Numbered from the stretch's first letter, positions 34,523 to 46,240 are shown. The stretch is 64,000 nucleotides of DNA from Paratinospora sagittata (GCA_035771175.1 CM069605.1:17562288-17626287), one strand, 5' to 3'. The notes: generated by a model not told the origin, from the letters alone. Made by a program: numbers and translations.

Positions 34523-35645
34523 GTTAGCCTTTGCTGCTGATAGTTCTATTGGCCACGCTGATTGTGGTGCTTACCACCACCTCTGCCATTGCCGTTTCAA
34601 CGGCCACCCATGCCATTACGTCCTCCTCGGCCATGATTGCGAAAACTCTGATGGCCAGGGTTAGACGGTTCACTTGCAGGTGTCGTGGCCTCATTCTTCT
34701 GAACAGGGGCTGGAAGGGCTGGGTTTTGATTATAGTAAGGCTTCTTCTTGTTGCCCTGCTGCGAGCCCTATTGGAAAAACATTGCAGGCCATTTTTCCCT
34801 ATTCAGTCTCTGCTCCTGCATAATCTTTTCCTGCTCAAAGCTCATGGCCTTGTCAACTACCTCCCTATAAATCTTGAGATCCAAGAACGACAAGGCTTGT
34901 CAAATGTCAGGACGAAGGCCATTGTAGAATTTCTCGGTCTTATCTTGCTCCATTGAGATGGTGGAGAGAGAGTAAACCGATAATTCTTTAAACTTGACAG
35001 CATACTCCCTGATTGTCATGTCGCCTTGGTATAGCTTGGTGAACTCCTGGCGCTTCTGCCTCTACACAGTGTCGGGGAAGTACTCATCAATAAACAATGA
35101 CTTGAACTGCTGCCAAGTCATGTCTGTGGTGTTGACCCTTGGGTCCTGCTTCACTGTTATCCACCATGTATTTGCTCCACCAATAAGTTGGTAGGATGCA
35201 AGTGGAATCTTTCGAGCCTCAACTACTCTCATTGCATCGAGAGCCTTCTTAGACTCATCCAGCCATTTTTACCCCTCCTCTGCATCAATGGTGCCAGCAA
35301 AAGTAAGAGGTTGTAGCCTCTTGTACTTCGTAATCTAGTCGGTTTGAGTCTCTGACCCAGATCTAACAAGTGCTTGAATAATGACAACCTGATTGGCCGC
35401 GGTCTCACGAACGGCCGTCTGAACTGTTACTTTCATCGCCTCGATAAATTTGGCGAAAAATACTTCCATACTTGAAGGCATGGTAAAGGATGTGAGCTGG
35501 GGTGGTACTACTTGCCCAGACATAGTGGCAGTGTCGGGTGTGGTCGCTCTGTCGTCGGAGGTGGTGGTTCCTGGTTCTGAGTCTCAAGAAGTGCCTCCTT
35601 TGCTGGACGGACAGCACATGGCCTTCCTCTCTTTCTAGTTTCCAT
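34470..35645 (-). pseudogene. G2 gag
   Basis: Likely start is the ATG at 35645, reading METRKRGRPCAVRP, a basic, proline-rich gag N-terminus. After a frameshift near 35520 the frame gives NTWWITVKQDPRVNT, DMTWQQFKSLFIDEYFP and QDKTEKFYNGLRPDI, the retrotransposon gag domain. A Gly/Arg/Asn-rich linker (GRGGRNGMGGR) leads to the zinc knuckle CFNCGQQGHVRNACP at about 34477-34520. Several TAG/TAA stops interrupt it. The plus-strand ORFs here are shadows. Confidence 0.8.
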
Positions 35646-36379
35646 TTTCTCACTGGCAAGGAGAAAATAAAACCATGATTTAGGAACTGTAGCCAAGTAT
35701 AATGTTATGATATTCTCAGCAACAAGTTCGAGAGTACTGCAATATAAAAACCACCTATCTTCAAATAATCTTATGTGCCTCGTATGTTTGGCCATGGTGT
35801 AAAATAAGGTTAGAAAGTGTATATAATAAGTATAAAACTTTACAAGTATTTCAAATGTTTTGGTTCTGGTTTTTGTGAACATACATATATATTTCATTGA
35901 AAATTCATACGAGTCATAAAAATTCTAAGATTTTCCTTAGTAAATATCCTGATATAACGTTCTATCGCAATCTTATGTATTCAAACTCTTTCGCTTAGTC
36001 TTTTTGACTATTATTCAAATTCATGTGTTCCATACCACATGAATTTGGTAATAAGGGTGTCAACCAAGTTAAGTCGTATGAATGCGGTCTCTATAAAATA
36101 TTGACTGAAGAAGAGTTCACTAATAGTATCATCCAAGTTTACTCGTCCCATACCGTTTACACTTGGTGATAATGTTATTAATTCAGCTTTCCCCAGATGT
36201 TCCTTTTCACACAAGGTCGTGGATTTTCTTACTTCCACTTTTTATTTAATATCTTCAATTTTGTTGTGTCTCATACCACTCCAAAGTTAGTGATACAAAA
36301 GAAATAATGGTTGTAAGTCGGCCCACCAAAGATAGTCTTAAACAAAACATTTTCATTCATATATAAAATAAATTTTACA
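35646..36379 (-). other. Spacer between G2 ORF1 and gag
   Basis: No convincing gene. The word CATACC followed by a (C/A)TTTGGTRATAA-like phrase recurs at 36031, 36149 and 36272, about 120 bp apart, suggesting a weak repeat. This is the place where an extra ORF1 would be separated from gag by a spacer or intron-like segment. Confidence 0.4.
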
Positions 36380-38024
36380 ATGCCAGTTATCATTCCTGAT
36401 TTTCCTGCCTACTACCGCTTCTCTTAGACCTCCTGCTAGGTACAGAAAGACTACTAGAACAAAATTGAGAAGTTGTTCGCTGTTCTTCGACGTTTTACAT
36501 ACCTGTTAACAAAGCATTTTGAGTCTCCTCCATTCGAGCAATACTAGATACAATCACATTTAACTACTCGAATGAGTTAGTCGATTGCCCCATCGATGGT
36601 TGATAGGTCGACTGTCCCACAGGTGGAGGGTAGGCCGCAAGCATTGGTGGAAAGTATTGGTCGTATAGTTGACTTATAGGTGGAGGGTAGTTGTTTTGAT
36701 TGTACGGGGATTCCCTAACTGGAACCTCTTGGACATTTAGATATGCTTGAGTCGAAAAGTCTTGAAACAATGGACTCATTGGGATATCCAGTCTTCCAAA
36801 ATTTGGTGCCGCACAATTTTGTTGTTGTTGGTTCGCAGGAACTTGTGGAACTGGCCGATACGGTGCCTCAGGAGTTAGAAACCTTTGGTATGTAGTATTG
36901 CCTTTAGTTGGTATGTTCCACGAAGGTGGATTTGCTGGAACTCTCTGTCCATCCTAATTTAGTTGAAGTTGATTTAGTTTGGCAAAGAAATCTTCCTCGG
37001 AGAATAGATGATCGGTTTGACCATTATTCGGGGCTGGGTTTGCTGTAAGGTCCTGGTTTGGCACATTATTTGGTGCCTCCCTAACAGGAATCTTGCGCCG
37101 ACTTTTTCTTTGACAACCTCCATTTTTGTCTCTAATTCTTTCGCCATATCCTCCTAAAGTCGCGCCAAATACTTCCTCGTCAGTCACCCCTCCACTTGTG
37201 ACAAACGTCTTAAAGATAAAGGATGTTGTAACTGCCTCATTGATTTGCTTCGAAGACTCACCAAAAGTGTTAACGTTTGCCTCGTATAACATCCTCATGA
37301 TCAAGACTCCATAGCCGAGGAGTTCCTTTCTTGAAGGGTTTTGAATCACCCGCAACATTTGTTGGATGATGATGTGAGGTAGGGAGACCTTAATTTTCTT
37401 TTTTATGGAGTATAGCACAAAAAGTTGAGCCCTTGGCATGGCACCTCTAGTCACCTTTTTCGGCAAGATGTTGTCGAATACGATCTTCCCAAGACCAGCA
37501 AGAGGTGGTTTAAGGAGATTGTTTAGAAGGTGGGCGTACGACAATTGGGTGTACGGCTTTTTGGCTAGGGAATTAAACAACTGTTCTTTGGACTCCGCGA
37601 TCTCTGCAACTGTCTGGGGTTCGCGTGGATCAATGATTCTATCTCCAATTGGGATCTCCATAAGTCACGAAATAATTTCGACGTTGATAAAAAATTTTGT
37701 TCCCCTAACGGTTGTCTCCAAGGCAGGGCTGATCCCATCTTCTTGAAGTCCCACGTAATTCATGGCTTCGTAGAAGGACTTCACCAAGTTGAAAGAGACG
37801 TAACCCTCAACTTTTGTTATGTTCAACCACCCCAGTGTTGCGAATTTTTCGTGAAGGATTGAACGGGGGCAGAGATCTCTATTGTCGATACTCCTCATAG
37901 TCATAACCTCCCTTTCGAATAGTTCCGTGAATCTGGTGGAAATTGGTTTCCGACTACTGGAAGTCGTTCCTTCACTTGAGGCCTTTATCTTGCTAAAAAG
38001 AAGATAAACTTGTAAAATACACAA
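36380..38024 (-). pseudogene. G2 extra ORF1 upstream of gag, copy A (putative plant transposon protein-like)
   Basis: One frame runs from 38024 to about 36380 (roughly 540 codons), broken by a TGA at 37662 and a few later stops. The N-terminal 250 residues follow the layout of the 'putative plant transposon protein' family (Pfam PF20167, from memory): an RxI..R segment, an ATLGWLNIT segment, FNLVKSFYEAMNYVG, a VRGTKFFINVEIIS strand, then LLNNLLKPPLAGLGKIVFDN, RAQLFVLYSIKKKIKVSLPHI and IIQQML. The rest is low complexity, rich in Pro, Gln, Tyr and Asn (YPPPVGQSTYQPSMGQ). It is in the sense orientation between the PBS and gag. Such ORFs are known in Tat/Ogre and as captured domains, but are unusual in a Tekay-like element. 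Function unknown. Confidence 0.65.
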
Positions 38025-38630
38025 AATATATTCCTAACATTTTCGTTGAACAATATTTTATATTTTTCTCTTGATGTTTATGTCATCATTTAATCCAAAT
38101 CTTTCATTAGCAATATGATATATATATCTCGTATACACATAGATATATCGATATATATATTTAATCATAACTATATATATAGTTTTCATAAATCATAACT
38201 ATATATATATATTTGAATCTAAACTATATAATTTTCTAGATATATGTTTAATATAAATCTCAACTATATATAATTCATATATATATATATATAGTTCTAA
38301 AGATATATATATCTAATAAAAATTTTCTTCCCCTAATTTGGTAAACTTGGGCGGGCCGTGGACCTTACGCTCGGATACCATTCAATATTAATGGTCATCA
38401 CTGACATTTACGAGTGTCCAACGACCATGACCTACAAAGTCACTTGGCACATGAGCGTACCTTAGAGAAAGTTTTACCACCAGCCTCTCGACTACACAAC
38501 CAACCACACTGGTGGCAAGCCAATGTGGACATGTCAGGGTAAGAGCCGGAGCTTCGCCACCCTCACATCGTGAGAACCCCTGATCATGCGTTGAATTCAC
38601 TTTTTCAAAACCTACTCTGATACCATTAAA
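38025..38630 (-). other. G2 5' leader with PBS at 38615-38625
   Basis: The minus strand reads TGGTATCAGAG at 38615-38625, an initiator tRNA-Met primer site 5 bp from the LTR end. Between the PBS and ORF1 is AT-rich sequence with TA repeats (38120-38300) and one GC-richer block (38345-38600) without a clear ORF. Confidence 0.8.
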
Positions 38631-39942
38631 TATCACACCCCGCCCGAATGCGCCTAAACCGGAGGGACACTCACGGACGGGGCGCGAATGCATTATAACA
38701 ATAACCGAGTGTGCGGAAACACGATTAAGTACAAGTCTAATTTCATTAATTTCAGAATATATTTGTACATGAAATAGTTAAGGGAACATCCTCCCAAAAT
38801 CCCCAATGAATAATACAAAGGGTACAAAAATGTGGGCTCAAACACCTGCACCCAGTCCACCCTAATCTCCTGTGAAAAATTGGATAACAACGAGGTGAGC
38901 TACACGCTCAGTAGGTAAAATAGTTCGTGAATATAACAATTAATAAAGCAAACTTCATAATCAAATATCATAAATACACATCAGAGCATCATTATCAATC
39001 CAACATGTATGTATGCATGACATCGTCTCGTATTGGTTTCATGATTGTACGTCGCCTAAGTTCACGTACAGATGTCCCTCCCCAGGAGTAGCCGAGTTCT
39101 CATTGTACGTACCTCTCCAGAGAAATATAATAAATAGTGAGCATTGCTTCTAAATATTCTATAAATCATAAACCACATACGACTCTAGGTGGTGCTTATG
39201 TATGATGTCAATGCATGAACTGGTTCGGTCTTTACTTAACATTAGATAAGATTTGGCAACGTTTGGTGATCCTTATCAGGGTCGGTATCACCACGTCCAA
39301 GGTTAGGACATTCAGTATTACTTGTATAAGCTGAGAGCTTTCAAATAAGACCAACCAGATCAGTCTCCAGTTGAGAAGTGAGACACAAGGTCTACATAAA
39401 TACCAATCGTCTAGAACAGCACGTTGCCTCCCGTTCACTATTTAAAGTTACTGAGGATAAGACTGAGTCTGGTTGAGCCAGATTGACCACTAATCCGACA
39501 TAGCAACAGTGTAATACATGAACTCCAAATATACAGGCATAAGTATGACAAGTATAAACATTATACGCAATAATGCAGTGTAAATGAATAGTAGATATAA
39601 TAAATGAATGTAAACTTTAATAAAAGTTATAAGACATGCAAACCTATGTTTCGTTCCCCACCTTCAGATAAAAACTCATTTGAAAACTGACGCCTTCCCC
39701 CGAGCAGAACCGCGTTACACCGCAAAGAGTGTCTCAAAAGAGAAGACAAATTTAAAATGAGTGAGAGAGAGAGAAGAAAAATCACAAGGAGAAGTGATTT
39801 TGGTGTGAAAAATTAGAAGGGAGGTTCCTTTAATAGGAAAAAAATAGTGTCCTAAGGTTCAGGCACCCTGCCTCGTACGTTCGAGCATCGCTCGAAGTTC
39901 AAATTTTATTTTATTTTTTTTGTGTAAACCTAGGGTATTACA
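38631..39942 (-). mobile_element. G2 5' LTR (LTR family B, copy B2)
   Basis: The minus strand starts TGTAATACCCTAGG at 39942 and ends GGGCGGGGTGTGATA at 38631 (1,312 bp). It aligns with 26109-27464, with many point differences and a missing block near position 26560-26620 of the other LTR. The divergence means the insertion is old. The flank ATTAA follows at 39943. Confidence 0.88.
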
Positions 39943-40534
39943 ATTAATGTTAACATTAATTGATGATATCACTATAGTTAATTGTTTGGATAACTTTTTC
40001 TCTTTAAAATAAAAAAAATTAAAATTTTTGGAGCATGACGCTGTACAATTGTTTTTTCAACTCATCTATAATTTTCCTTTGTGTTTTTGCTTTTTTTAAT
40101 TTTCCAATACGTATATTTTTTTTAAATAATTTACATCTTTTTTTTTTGGACCTCTTGCAATGGTAATCAGTCGTTATACTTTATTCTTCATCTTTTATTT
40201 TTCTTACAAATAAAACTTTTCTTCACAAAATGGTATTTTTTATTATTATTGATGTCTCCAAAAAAGTCACGTCTTAAGTATATGTTCTAAATAATTATGT
40301 TACATATATTCTATATTAATCATTTCAAATCACCACTGCAGCGCACAAATCACAAACTTGTATTAATCTAAATGATAGCCTTTCTTTCATATTTTTTTTA
40401 AATATGTTTGAATTTTTTTTATGGTAATATGTTGAATTATAATATGTGAATATCTGTGACAATATTAAAATTCATATTTTAAATGTAAAAACCCTTAAAA
40501 CCTCTTCAGAAAAAGAAAAAAAAAATGTAAATGA
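39943..40534. other. Unassigned AT-rich DNA between G2 and the hAT element
   Basis: About 590 bp of T-rich sequence. I see no ORF, RNA gene or element end apart from the flanks of G2 and the hAT element. Confidence 0.6.
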
Positions 40535-40542
40535 GAAGCAGG

Positions 40543-40990
40543 TAAAGGTGACAATTTGGTTTGAGGCCTATGGGCCTCACTCGTCTAGCTATAAGTGACA
40601 TGATCCAAACCCAAGCCTGACTATTATATGGGTCGGCCCAATTTGATCTCAAAACTTATTTGATGGTTTATGAATCATATAGCTAGATCCGGCCCGATCT
40701 TAGGCCCAATTACACATACATATATATATATATATATATTGTATTTATTATAACATAAATATATGTGTACGTGTAATATACTCTTAATTACAAATTTATA
40801 CATACACATTGACATATATATATTTTAGAATAAATATAATATATGTGTGTGTGTGTGTAATTAAGAGTATATAAAATGAGAAAAATAAAACATAATTAAG
40901 ATTGTGTTATATAATTAAAGCATATATAGTATATATAATACATACTACATACATTGTGTCAAAAAAAATACTACATATATACATACATGT

Positions 40991-41023
<33 letters not shown>

Positions 41024-42640
41024 AAAGAGTTCACAATATGATAAAAAAAAAAACATAACCAAGTGTGTTATTAGTTATTACAATTAAGAGTATATAAAGT
41101 ATGCGTAATATATATTTAATTAAGTCAAGAGTGTTATATAATTAAGGGTATATATTTGTATTATATATATATTATTAAGAGTATGTTCAATTAAGTATAT
41201 AATATGAAAAAATAGTACATACAATTAACTAAGATTATATATATATATATACAATTTAAATTATATTATATCCTTTTTATTTTGTTGCATTTTAACTTTA
41301 TTAAGTATACTCTCTAAAAGTATGTTGGGCTAAATATAAATATATAATAAATTTAACTAAATTATAATAACATGGGTTGGGCTACATTTATGAAAGAAAG
41401 AAATAATCCAACTACATATATATATATATTTAATTAAGTCAAAAGTGTTATATAATTAAGGGTATATATTTGTATTATATATGCATTATTAAGAGTGTGT
41501 TCAATTAAGTATATAATACGAAGAAAAAAAATTACATATAATAAACTAAGATATTATATATATACAGTTTATATTAATTGTATCCTTTTTATTTTGTTGC
41601 ATTTCAACTTTATTGAGTATACTCTAAAAAAAAAAGTTTTACCAAGTATGCTTTATTAAGAATACTCTCTAAAAGAATGTAGGGCTAGATATAAATATAT
41701 AATGAATTTAACTAAATTATAATAATATGGGTTGGGCTATAATTATGAAAGAAAGACATTATCTAACTATATATATAAACTAACTCATTTTCATGATTAG
41801 AATGAATCAACACATTTTTAAGATAAATTAAATAAAACAAATAATCGACGTACCTAGTCTATTTCCTAATTAGAGTATATATAGTATATAATTAGAGATA
41901 AAATGACAAAAACAAAACAAAATTAAAATTCAAGAGAATATATAATTAGAAAATATATTATACATACATACACACTCATATATATATATATAATTAAGAG
42001 TTTACAAAATGAAAGAAAAAATATAATCAAGAGTGTTTGTACAATTAAGAAGATGAAATCGAATAATTACTTGATGTTGATAAAGACCTTGAGTGATTTA
42101 TTTTTAATACATTGTATTGTTATATATTTTTTTAATCATTGTTATATAATTTGTATTAATTTTTTTATTTAAGTTGTAATGTAGTGTTTGAAAATTTGTT
42201 GTAATATTCTAATATTTAGAATTTTATAGTAAATTAGAAAAGTTTAGGTTTAGAAATTATTTTTTGTTTATTTGGAAATTTATTGTAATATTTGGAAATT
42301 TATTGTAATATTTGGAAATTATTTGTTATTTATTAGGAAATTAATAAATAAAAATTTTTATTTGTATGTTTTATTTAATTATTAAAATTTTATATTGTAT
42401 TGTAATTAATCTAACTTTAAAATATGTATTTGGTTACATTTGTGGTCCAAAAGCCCGATACAAAGCCCAGCCCAAAGACCTGATCCATATATTTTTTGGG
42501 TCAGGCTTGGGCCAAGGTTTTTTAATGTCAGCCCAGCCTAGCGTGGCCCGAAATTTTATAATGCCCGACCCGATTATTCTCAGGCCCGGCGGGACCGGAC
42601 CAGGTCGAGTCGAGCCAAATGGCCCAAATTGCCACCCGTA
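40543..42640. mobile_element. Non-autonomous hAT element with 8-bp target duplication
   Basis: The ends TAAAGGTGACAATTTGG (40543) and, reversed, TACGGGTGGCAATTTGG (42640) form a terminal inverted repeat with 14 of 17 matches. They are flanked by 8-bp direct repeats GAAGCAGG (40535-40542) and GAAGTAGG (42641-42648), 7 of 8 identical. An 8-bp duplication and a GGTGGCAATTTGG-like end are typical of plant hAT elements. Subterminal regions are rich in GGCCC/GGGCC words (40570-40705 and 42440-42630). The 2,098-bp interior is AT-rich and encodes no transposase, so the element needed a helper. Confidence 0.85.
41113..41770. repeat. Tandem duplication (about 310 bp) inside the hAT element
   Basis: The block starting TTAATTAAGTCAAGAGTG near 41115 recurs starting near 41429 with small differences. 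Both run through GTGTTATATAATTAAGGG, TCCTTTTTATTTTGTTGCAT and ATGGGTTGGGCTA. The second copy has an extra 40-bp T/A segment. Flanking TA-rich microsatellites are abundant. Confidence 0.8.
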
Positions 42641-42648
42641 GAAGTAGG

Positions 42649-43425
42649 AATGTTGGTTATACAATTTAACACTTGTGTACAATATCTTTTTTTCTTCCAC
42701 AGCCTTTTTTGTGTTTTTAAGCAAGTCTTCCACCGTCATTCTTTACTACTTAACAAACACAACTAATAAAAAATAAAATAAAAAACCTAGAACATGCGCT
42801 GGCGTCTTGGACCCTTGATCATCCCTTTTGTCCGCCGCTTGAGTTGCTTTTTTTTTTTCTTTCCCAAAAAATCTGGTGATTTGGTAGATATCTGTACCTG
42901 CACATAGTTAAGAACTTGAAAATCTCTTTCATGGAGGTCTTGTTTACAGAACAACAACCAAGAGATGGCGATGGAAAAAAAGGAAAGAATAAAGAATGGA
43001 AATAAAAAAAAGTGTTAAAGATAAAACCACAAATTAGAAATGAGAGGAGATTTCATCCGTTCTTCTTCTAATATGTTGTCTTTTTCCTTCTTTTCTTTGA
43101 TTTTTTCTTCTAATATGTCTTCTTCTTCGTTCTTTTTCTTCGTTTTCTTCTTCTGATCCGCCTTCTTCTTCTTTCTTTTCCTTGATTTGCTTATTTTGAT
43201 ATGTCGTCTTTTTTTTTCATCTTTACTTCTGAGATGTGGAGAAAATAGAGTATTGGAGGACGTGGTTGCCTTGGGTTTGAGGGTTTGGACACGCCGTGTC
43301 TTAGCTTAACAGAAAAAGGTCGTCACATATCTTGTGTCGGTGTCCGAGTTGTGTCGTGTCAACAAGGGTACTTGGGTCTAAAGTGCCGAGTTCAGGCATC
43401 AAAGGTGGAAGCTCATGGCATTGTT
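42649..43425. other. Unassigned DNA with pyrimidine-rich simple sequence
   Basis: No gene recognised. CTTCTT/TTCTTCTTCG simple sequence occupies about 43060-43215, and poly-T runs occur at 42850-42865 and 43208-43217. Confidence 0.55.
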
Positions 43426-43429
43426 CATT

Positions 43430-43958
43430 GTTTCTCCTGTCCTTAAACACATGAGCAGAATGGAGAAACTGAAAGAAAACATCAAACTATGGTTGAACAT
43501 GGTTTGGTTCTTTTAGCTCGTGCCAAGATGCCATTATCTTTCTAGGATAATGCATTTACAACCTCGATTTTCTTGTCTAATAGACTGAAGACCTCTATTC
43601 TCAATAACATGTCTCCTCTTGAAGTTCTTTGTTAACATCAAACCAGATTATGTTGTTCTCAAAACCTTTGGGTGTGCTTGTTATCCTAATTTGCATCCTT
43701 ATAACAATCACAAATTGAATTTTAAGTCTACGCAATGTACTGTTGAGGTTGCACTGCAACATGAGCAATGGCGGTCTGCTATGACTGATGAGCTATTGGC
43801 TCTAGAGAGAAATCAGACATAGGTTGCAATTGAGTTTTTAAGGTGAAAGAAAATCCTGATAGAACGATAAACAAGTATAAAGCACGTCTTGTGGCCAAGG
43901 GCTATCATCAACAACATGGCTTTGATTATATAGAAACATTCTGTCCCGTTGTAAAGCT
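43430..43958 (+). pseudogene. Copia element C1: integrase end and start of reverse transcriptase
   Basis: In mixed frames one reads THEQNGETERKHQTMVEHGL, LLARAKMPLSF and TTSIFLSNRLKTSILNNMSP, then VLKTFGCACYPNLHPYNNHKLNF, all conserved in copia integrase. A deletion then joins directly to the start of reverse transcriptase: QHEQWRSAMTDELLALERNQ, then [20 protein letters not shown] and TFCPVVKL. At 43958 LTR B3 interrupts. The element continues at 46505. All is pseudogenic. Confidence 0.85.
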
Positions 43959-45303
43959 TATCACACCCCACCCAGACACACCTAGACCGGCGAGATGAAA
44001 AGCAGTTACAACAGAAACCAGATGCGCAGGAACACAACATAAGGACAAGTTTATTTTCATTGATGGTAATTGTTTTAGTACAAAATGAGTTTCGGGAACA
44101 TGCTCCCCAAAAATCACCCTAACTAATTATCAGTGAAGTCAATGGTTACAAAACTAGGGCCCATGTACCTCCGCCCAAATCTACCTCAAGCTCTTGAAAA
44201 ATGGTTAGCAACGGGATGAGCTATCGCCCAGTGGGTGAGACAGATATTCTGTTGATTATGACAATTAATAAAGAGAACATCATAATTATATTTATCAGAT
44301 AAGCATAACACAACATCACCAACAATGTACAATATCATAAACCAGTAAACACCGGTAACACACCGTCTCATAAGGGTTCGTGACCAGGTACCATCCTGGG
44401 TTCACGTACAGATGTTCATCTCCAGGGTGATTCGCCCTAGGTTCACACTGTACGTTCATCTCCAAGGAAATTTGCATACAGTCGAATGACATCAATAATA
44501 AGGTACAACCCCGTCCGTACATCTCTTTTTTGCTGACAGAATGAAGTTTACAACAAAGATGTATCTCCTAAGGTTGACTCAATCAAGTGGGCATTTATGC
44601 ACTAATAATCAATTTATAGGCCATGAACGACTTACGTCCTTAGGTGCTTACGGTGTCTACTAACTTTCATGCACAATTCTAATGCATAAACATGTGTGTG
44701 AAGGTTCAGTCTCGAGTTTACATCGAGCATGATTTGGCAGTGTCTAGTGACTCCTATCAAGATCGGCAATACCAACATACTAAATTTAATGAAAAGTAAC
44801 CATCCAACTCCAAGTCTCCAACTATTATGTCAAGTTTCATCATTTGTAAAAAAATATATGATATATCATGTATCATATCAACAAAATTTACAAAATGAAT
44901 TAAAAAAAATTTAAAAAGAAAAAAACAGGGGTATCTTAAAAAAGAAAAAACAGTCGAACTGTGCAACTATGCACAGACAGAGACAAAGAAGAAGAAGAAG
45001 AATAGAGAAAAGTAGAAAAAAGGAGACGAAGAAAAAAAAACAAAAAAGAAGAAGAAGAGAAGAGCAGAAGAAAGGAAACAAAAAATAAACAATAAAAGAC
45101 CAATCTCGCATAATGCAACTATGCGCAAAGACGAAAAAGACGAAGAAGAAGATAAGAGCAAAAGAAAGAAGAAGAAGAAAAAAAACAAAGAAAAAACACA
45201 ATCGCGACTGTGTGTAGAGTCGCAAACGTAAAAACAAAGAAGAAGAAGGGAGGCATACCTCCTTCGTCGGAACTTCGTCACTGTCTCCGTTTTCGTCCGT
45301 TGC
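43959..45303 (-). mobile_element. LTR B3: LTR related to the G2 LTRs, inserted in copia C1
   Basis: The plus strand begins TATCACACCCCACCCAGACAC, like the left ends of LTRs B1 and B2. It shares TTCACGTACAGATGTTCATC (44400) and TTTGGCAGTGTCTAGTGACTCC (44735) with them. Its far end is missing because LTR A3 starts at 45304. A purine-rich run (44880-45245) expands the region and yields false Phe/Leu-rich frames. No internal G2-like genes are attached. Confidence 0.75.
44935..45245. repeat. Purine-rich (GAA/AAG) simple sequence
   Basis: Long stretch of GAAGAAGAAG, AAAGAAAG and related words on the plus strand. It has an internal partial repeat of the block CAACTATGC(G/A)CA(A)AGAC (44960 and 45115). 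No coding meaning. Confidence 0.8.
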
Positions 45304-45905
45304 TGTAACACCCCGTAGTTTTAATTAAATACATACGTTGCATTACACATATATCGAGATGTATAATACACGTATTTTGTACATAGGAGCCAAATATACG
45401 CCTGTATGATTAGTAAATAAATAAAATTATAAAATAAAGATGATACATATGGGATCATCTAATATGGGTGCTTACAATTAAAAAATATGGAGTTGAATTA
45501 AATTAATTAATTTATGGGATTGATTAATTAAATATGTGAATTGAGTTGATGATAAATGGTTTAATGAATTAACTACTAACTATGGGGAGTTGATTTATTA
45601 ATTTGCATAAGGAAGCATGGAATCAAGATTTCAATCTCTCACTTATAAACTCTTATCTCTCTCAAATGTTTCTCATTCTCTCATTTCTAATCTCTTTCAC
45701 TTACCAACATAAAAAAAAATGAATAAAAAAGAGTTGCTGAACGAAAAACAAAAAAAAAGAGAAGAAGAAAGAGAAAAGAAGAGGCGACGTGCAGAACGAC
45801 GGAGAAGGAGAAGAAGAAAAAGAGAAATGCGGGATTTGTGCGAAATCCGAACCCGCGGTAAGCGATTTTCACTCTATTTCTTCGTAAAATTGATATTATA
45901 CATAA
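45304..45905 (+). mobile_element. LTR A3: 5' part of a family A LTR, inserted in LTR B3
   Basis: It starts TGTAACACCCCGTAG at 45304 and follows the reverse complement of 7983-7370 (solo LTR A2) through ATCATATGGGATCATC-type sequence and GAAATGCGGGATTTGTGCG to GCGGTAAGCGATTTTCACT. The match fades near 45895, where a foldback element begins. About 2 kb of the LTR is missing. A45-rich segment at 45705-45825 is simple sequence. Confidence 0.8.
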
Positions 45906-45913
45906 GGCATTTT

Positions 45914-46240
45914 TTTCATGCCTGGGTTGCGCACAGTGCCCCCTACCCAGGGTGATGAGTACCCCCGTAGGGCATACTCCAGCCATTATATACCACATAA
46001 TATTGTCTCATCCCAGTACACAGTACACAGCACACCGCAGCGTCTAGTACCCCCAGGATCATTTGTTAATACTATTCATCAGTGAATAGTGTGGACAAAT
46101 GATCTTGGGGGTACTAGACGCTGCGGTGTGCTATGTACTGGGATGTGACAATATTATGTGGTATATAATGGCCGGAGTATGCCCTGCGGGGGTACTCATC
46201 ACCCTGGGTAGGGGGCACTGTGTGCAACCCAGGCGTGACA
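45914..46240. mobile_element. Foldback element (about 330 bp), near-perfect inverted repeat
   Basis: The left arm CTGGGTTGCGCACAGTGCC...CCAGCCATTATATACCAC and the right arm ending TGTGCAACCCAGGCGTGACA are complementary over about 150 bp each. The centre has ACTATTCATCAGTGAATAGT. The termini and several arm words (CCACATAATATTGTC, CCCCTACCCAGG) match the foldback array at 61806-64000, so they form one superfamily with different cores. It encodes nothing convincing; the ORFs in it are arm sequence. Confidence 0.85.

Larger units (their letters stand above)
26109..39942 (-). mobile_element. G2: 13.8-kb Tekay-like Ty3/gypsy retrotransposon with extra ORFs and an internal duplication
   Basis: Two similar LTRs bound it (26109-27464 and 38631-39942), with an initiator-Met PBS inside the right LTR, so it reads on the minus strand. 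Order from its 5' end: LTR, PBS, extra ORF1 (copy A), gag, protease remnant, reverse transcriptase, RNase H, integrase with chromodomain, a small 3' ORF, then a second ORF1 (copy B), a truncated second integrase, a second 3' ORF, and the LTR. Flanks ATTAT (26104) and ATTAA (39943) agree at four of five bases. The element lies in the G1 5' LTR. All ORFs carry stops, so it is dead, but the layout is clear. Confidence 0.85.

Noticed and set aside
34531..34956. 141-codon plus-strand ORF
   Set aside because: Antisense of G2 gag, which reads as a clear gag domain and zinc-knuckle linker on the minus strand.
44911..45311. Three overlapping Phe/Leu/Ser-rich ORFs
   Set aside because: They read through a purine-rich simple repeat on the other strand inside LTR B3.
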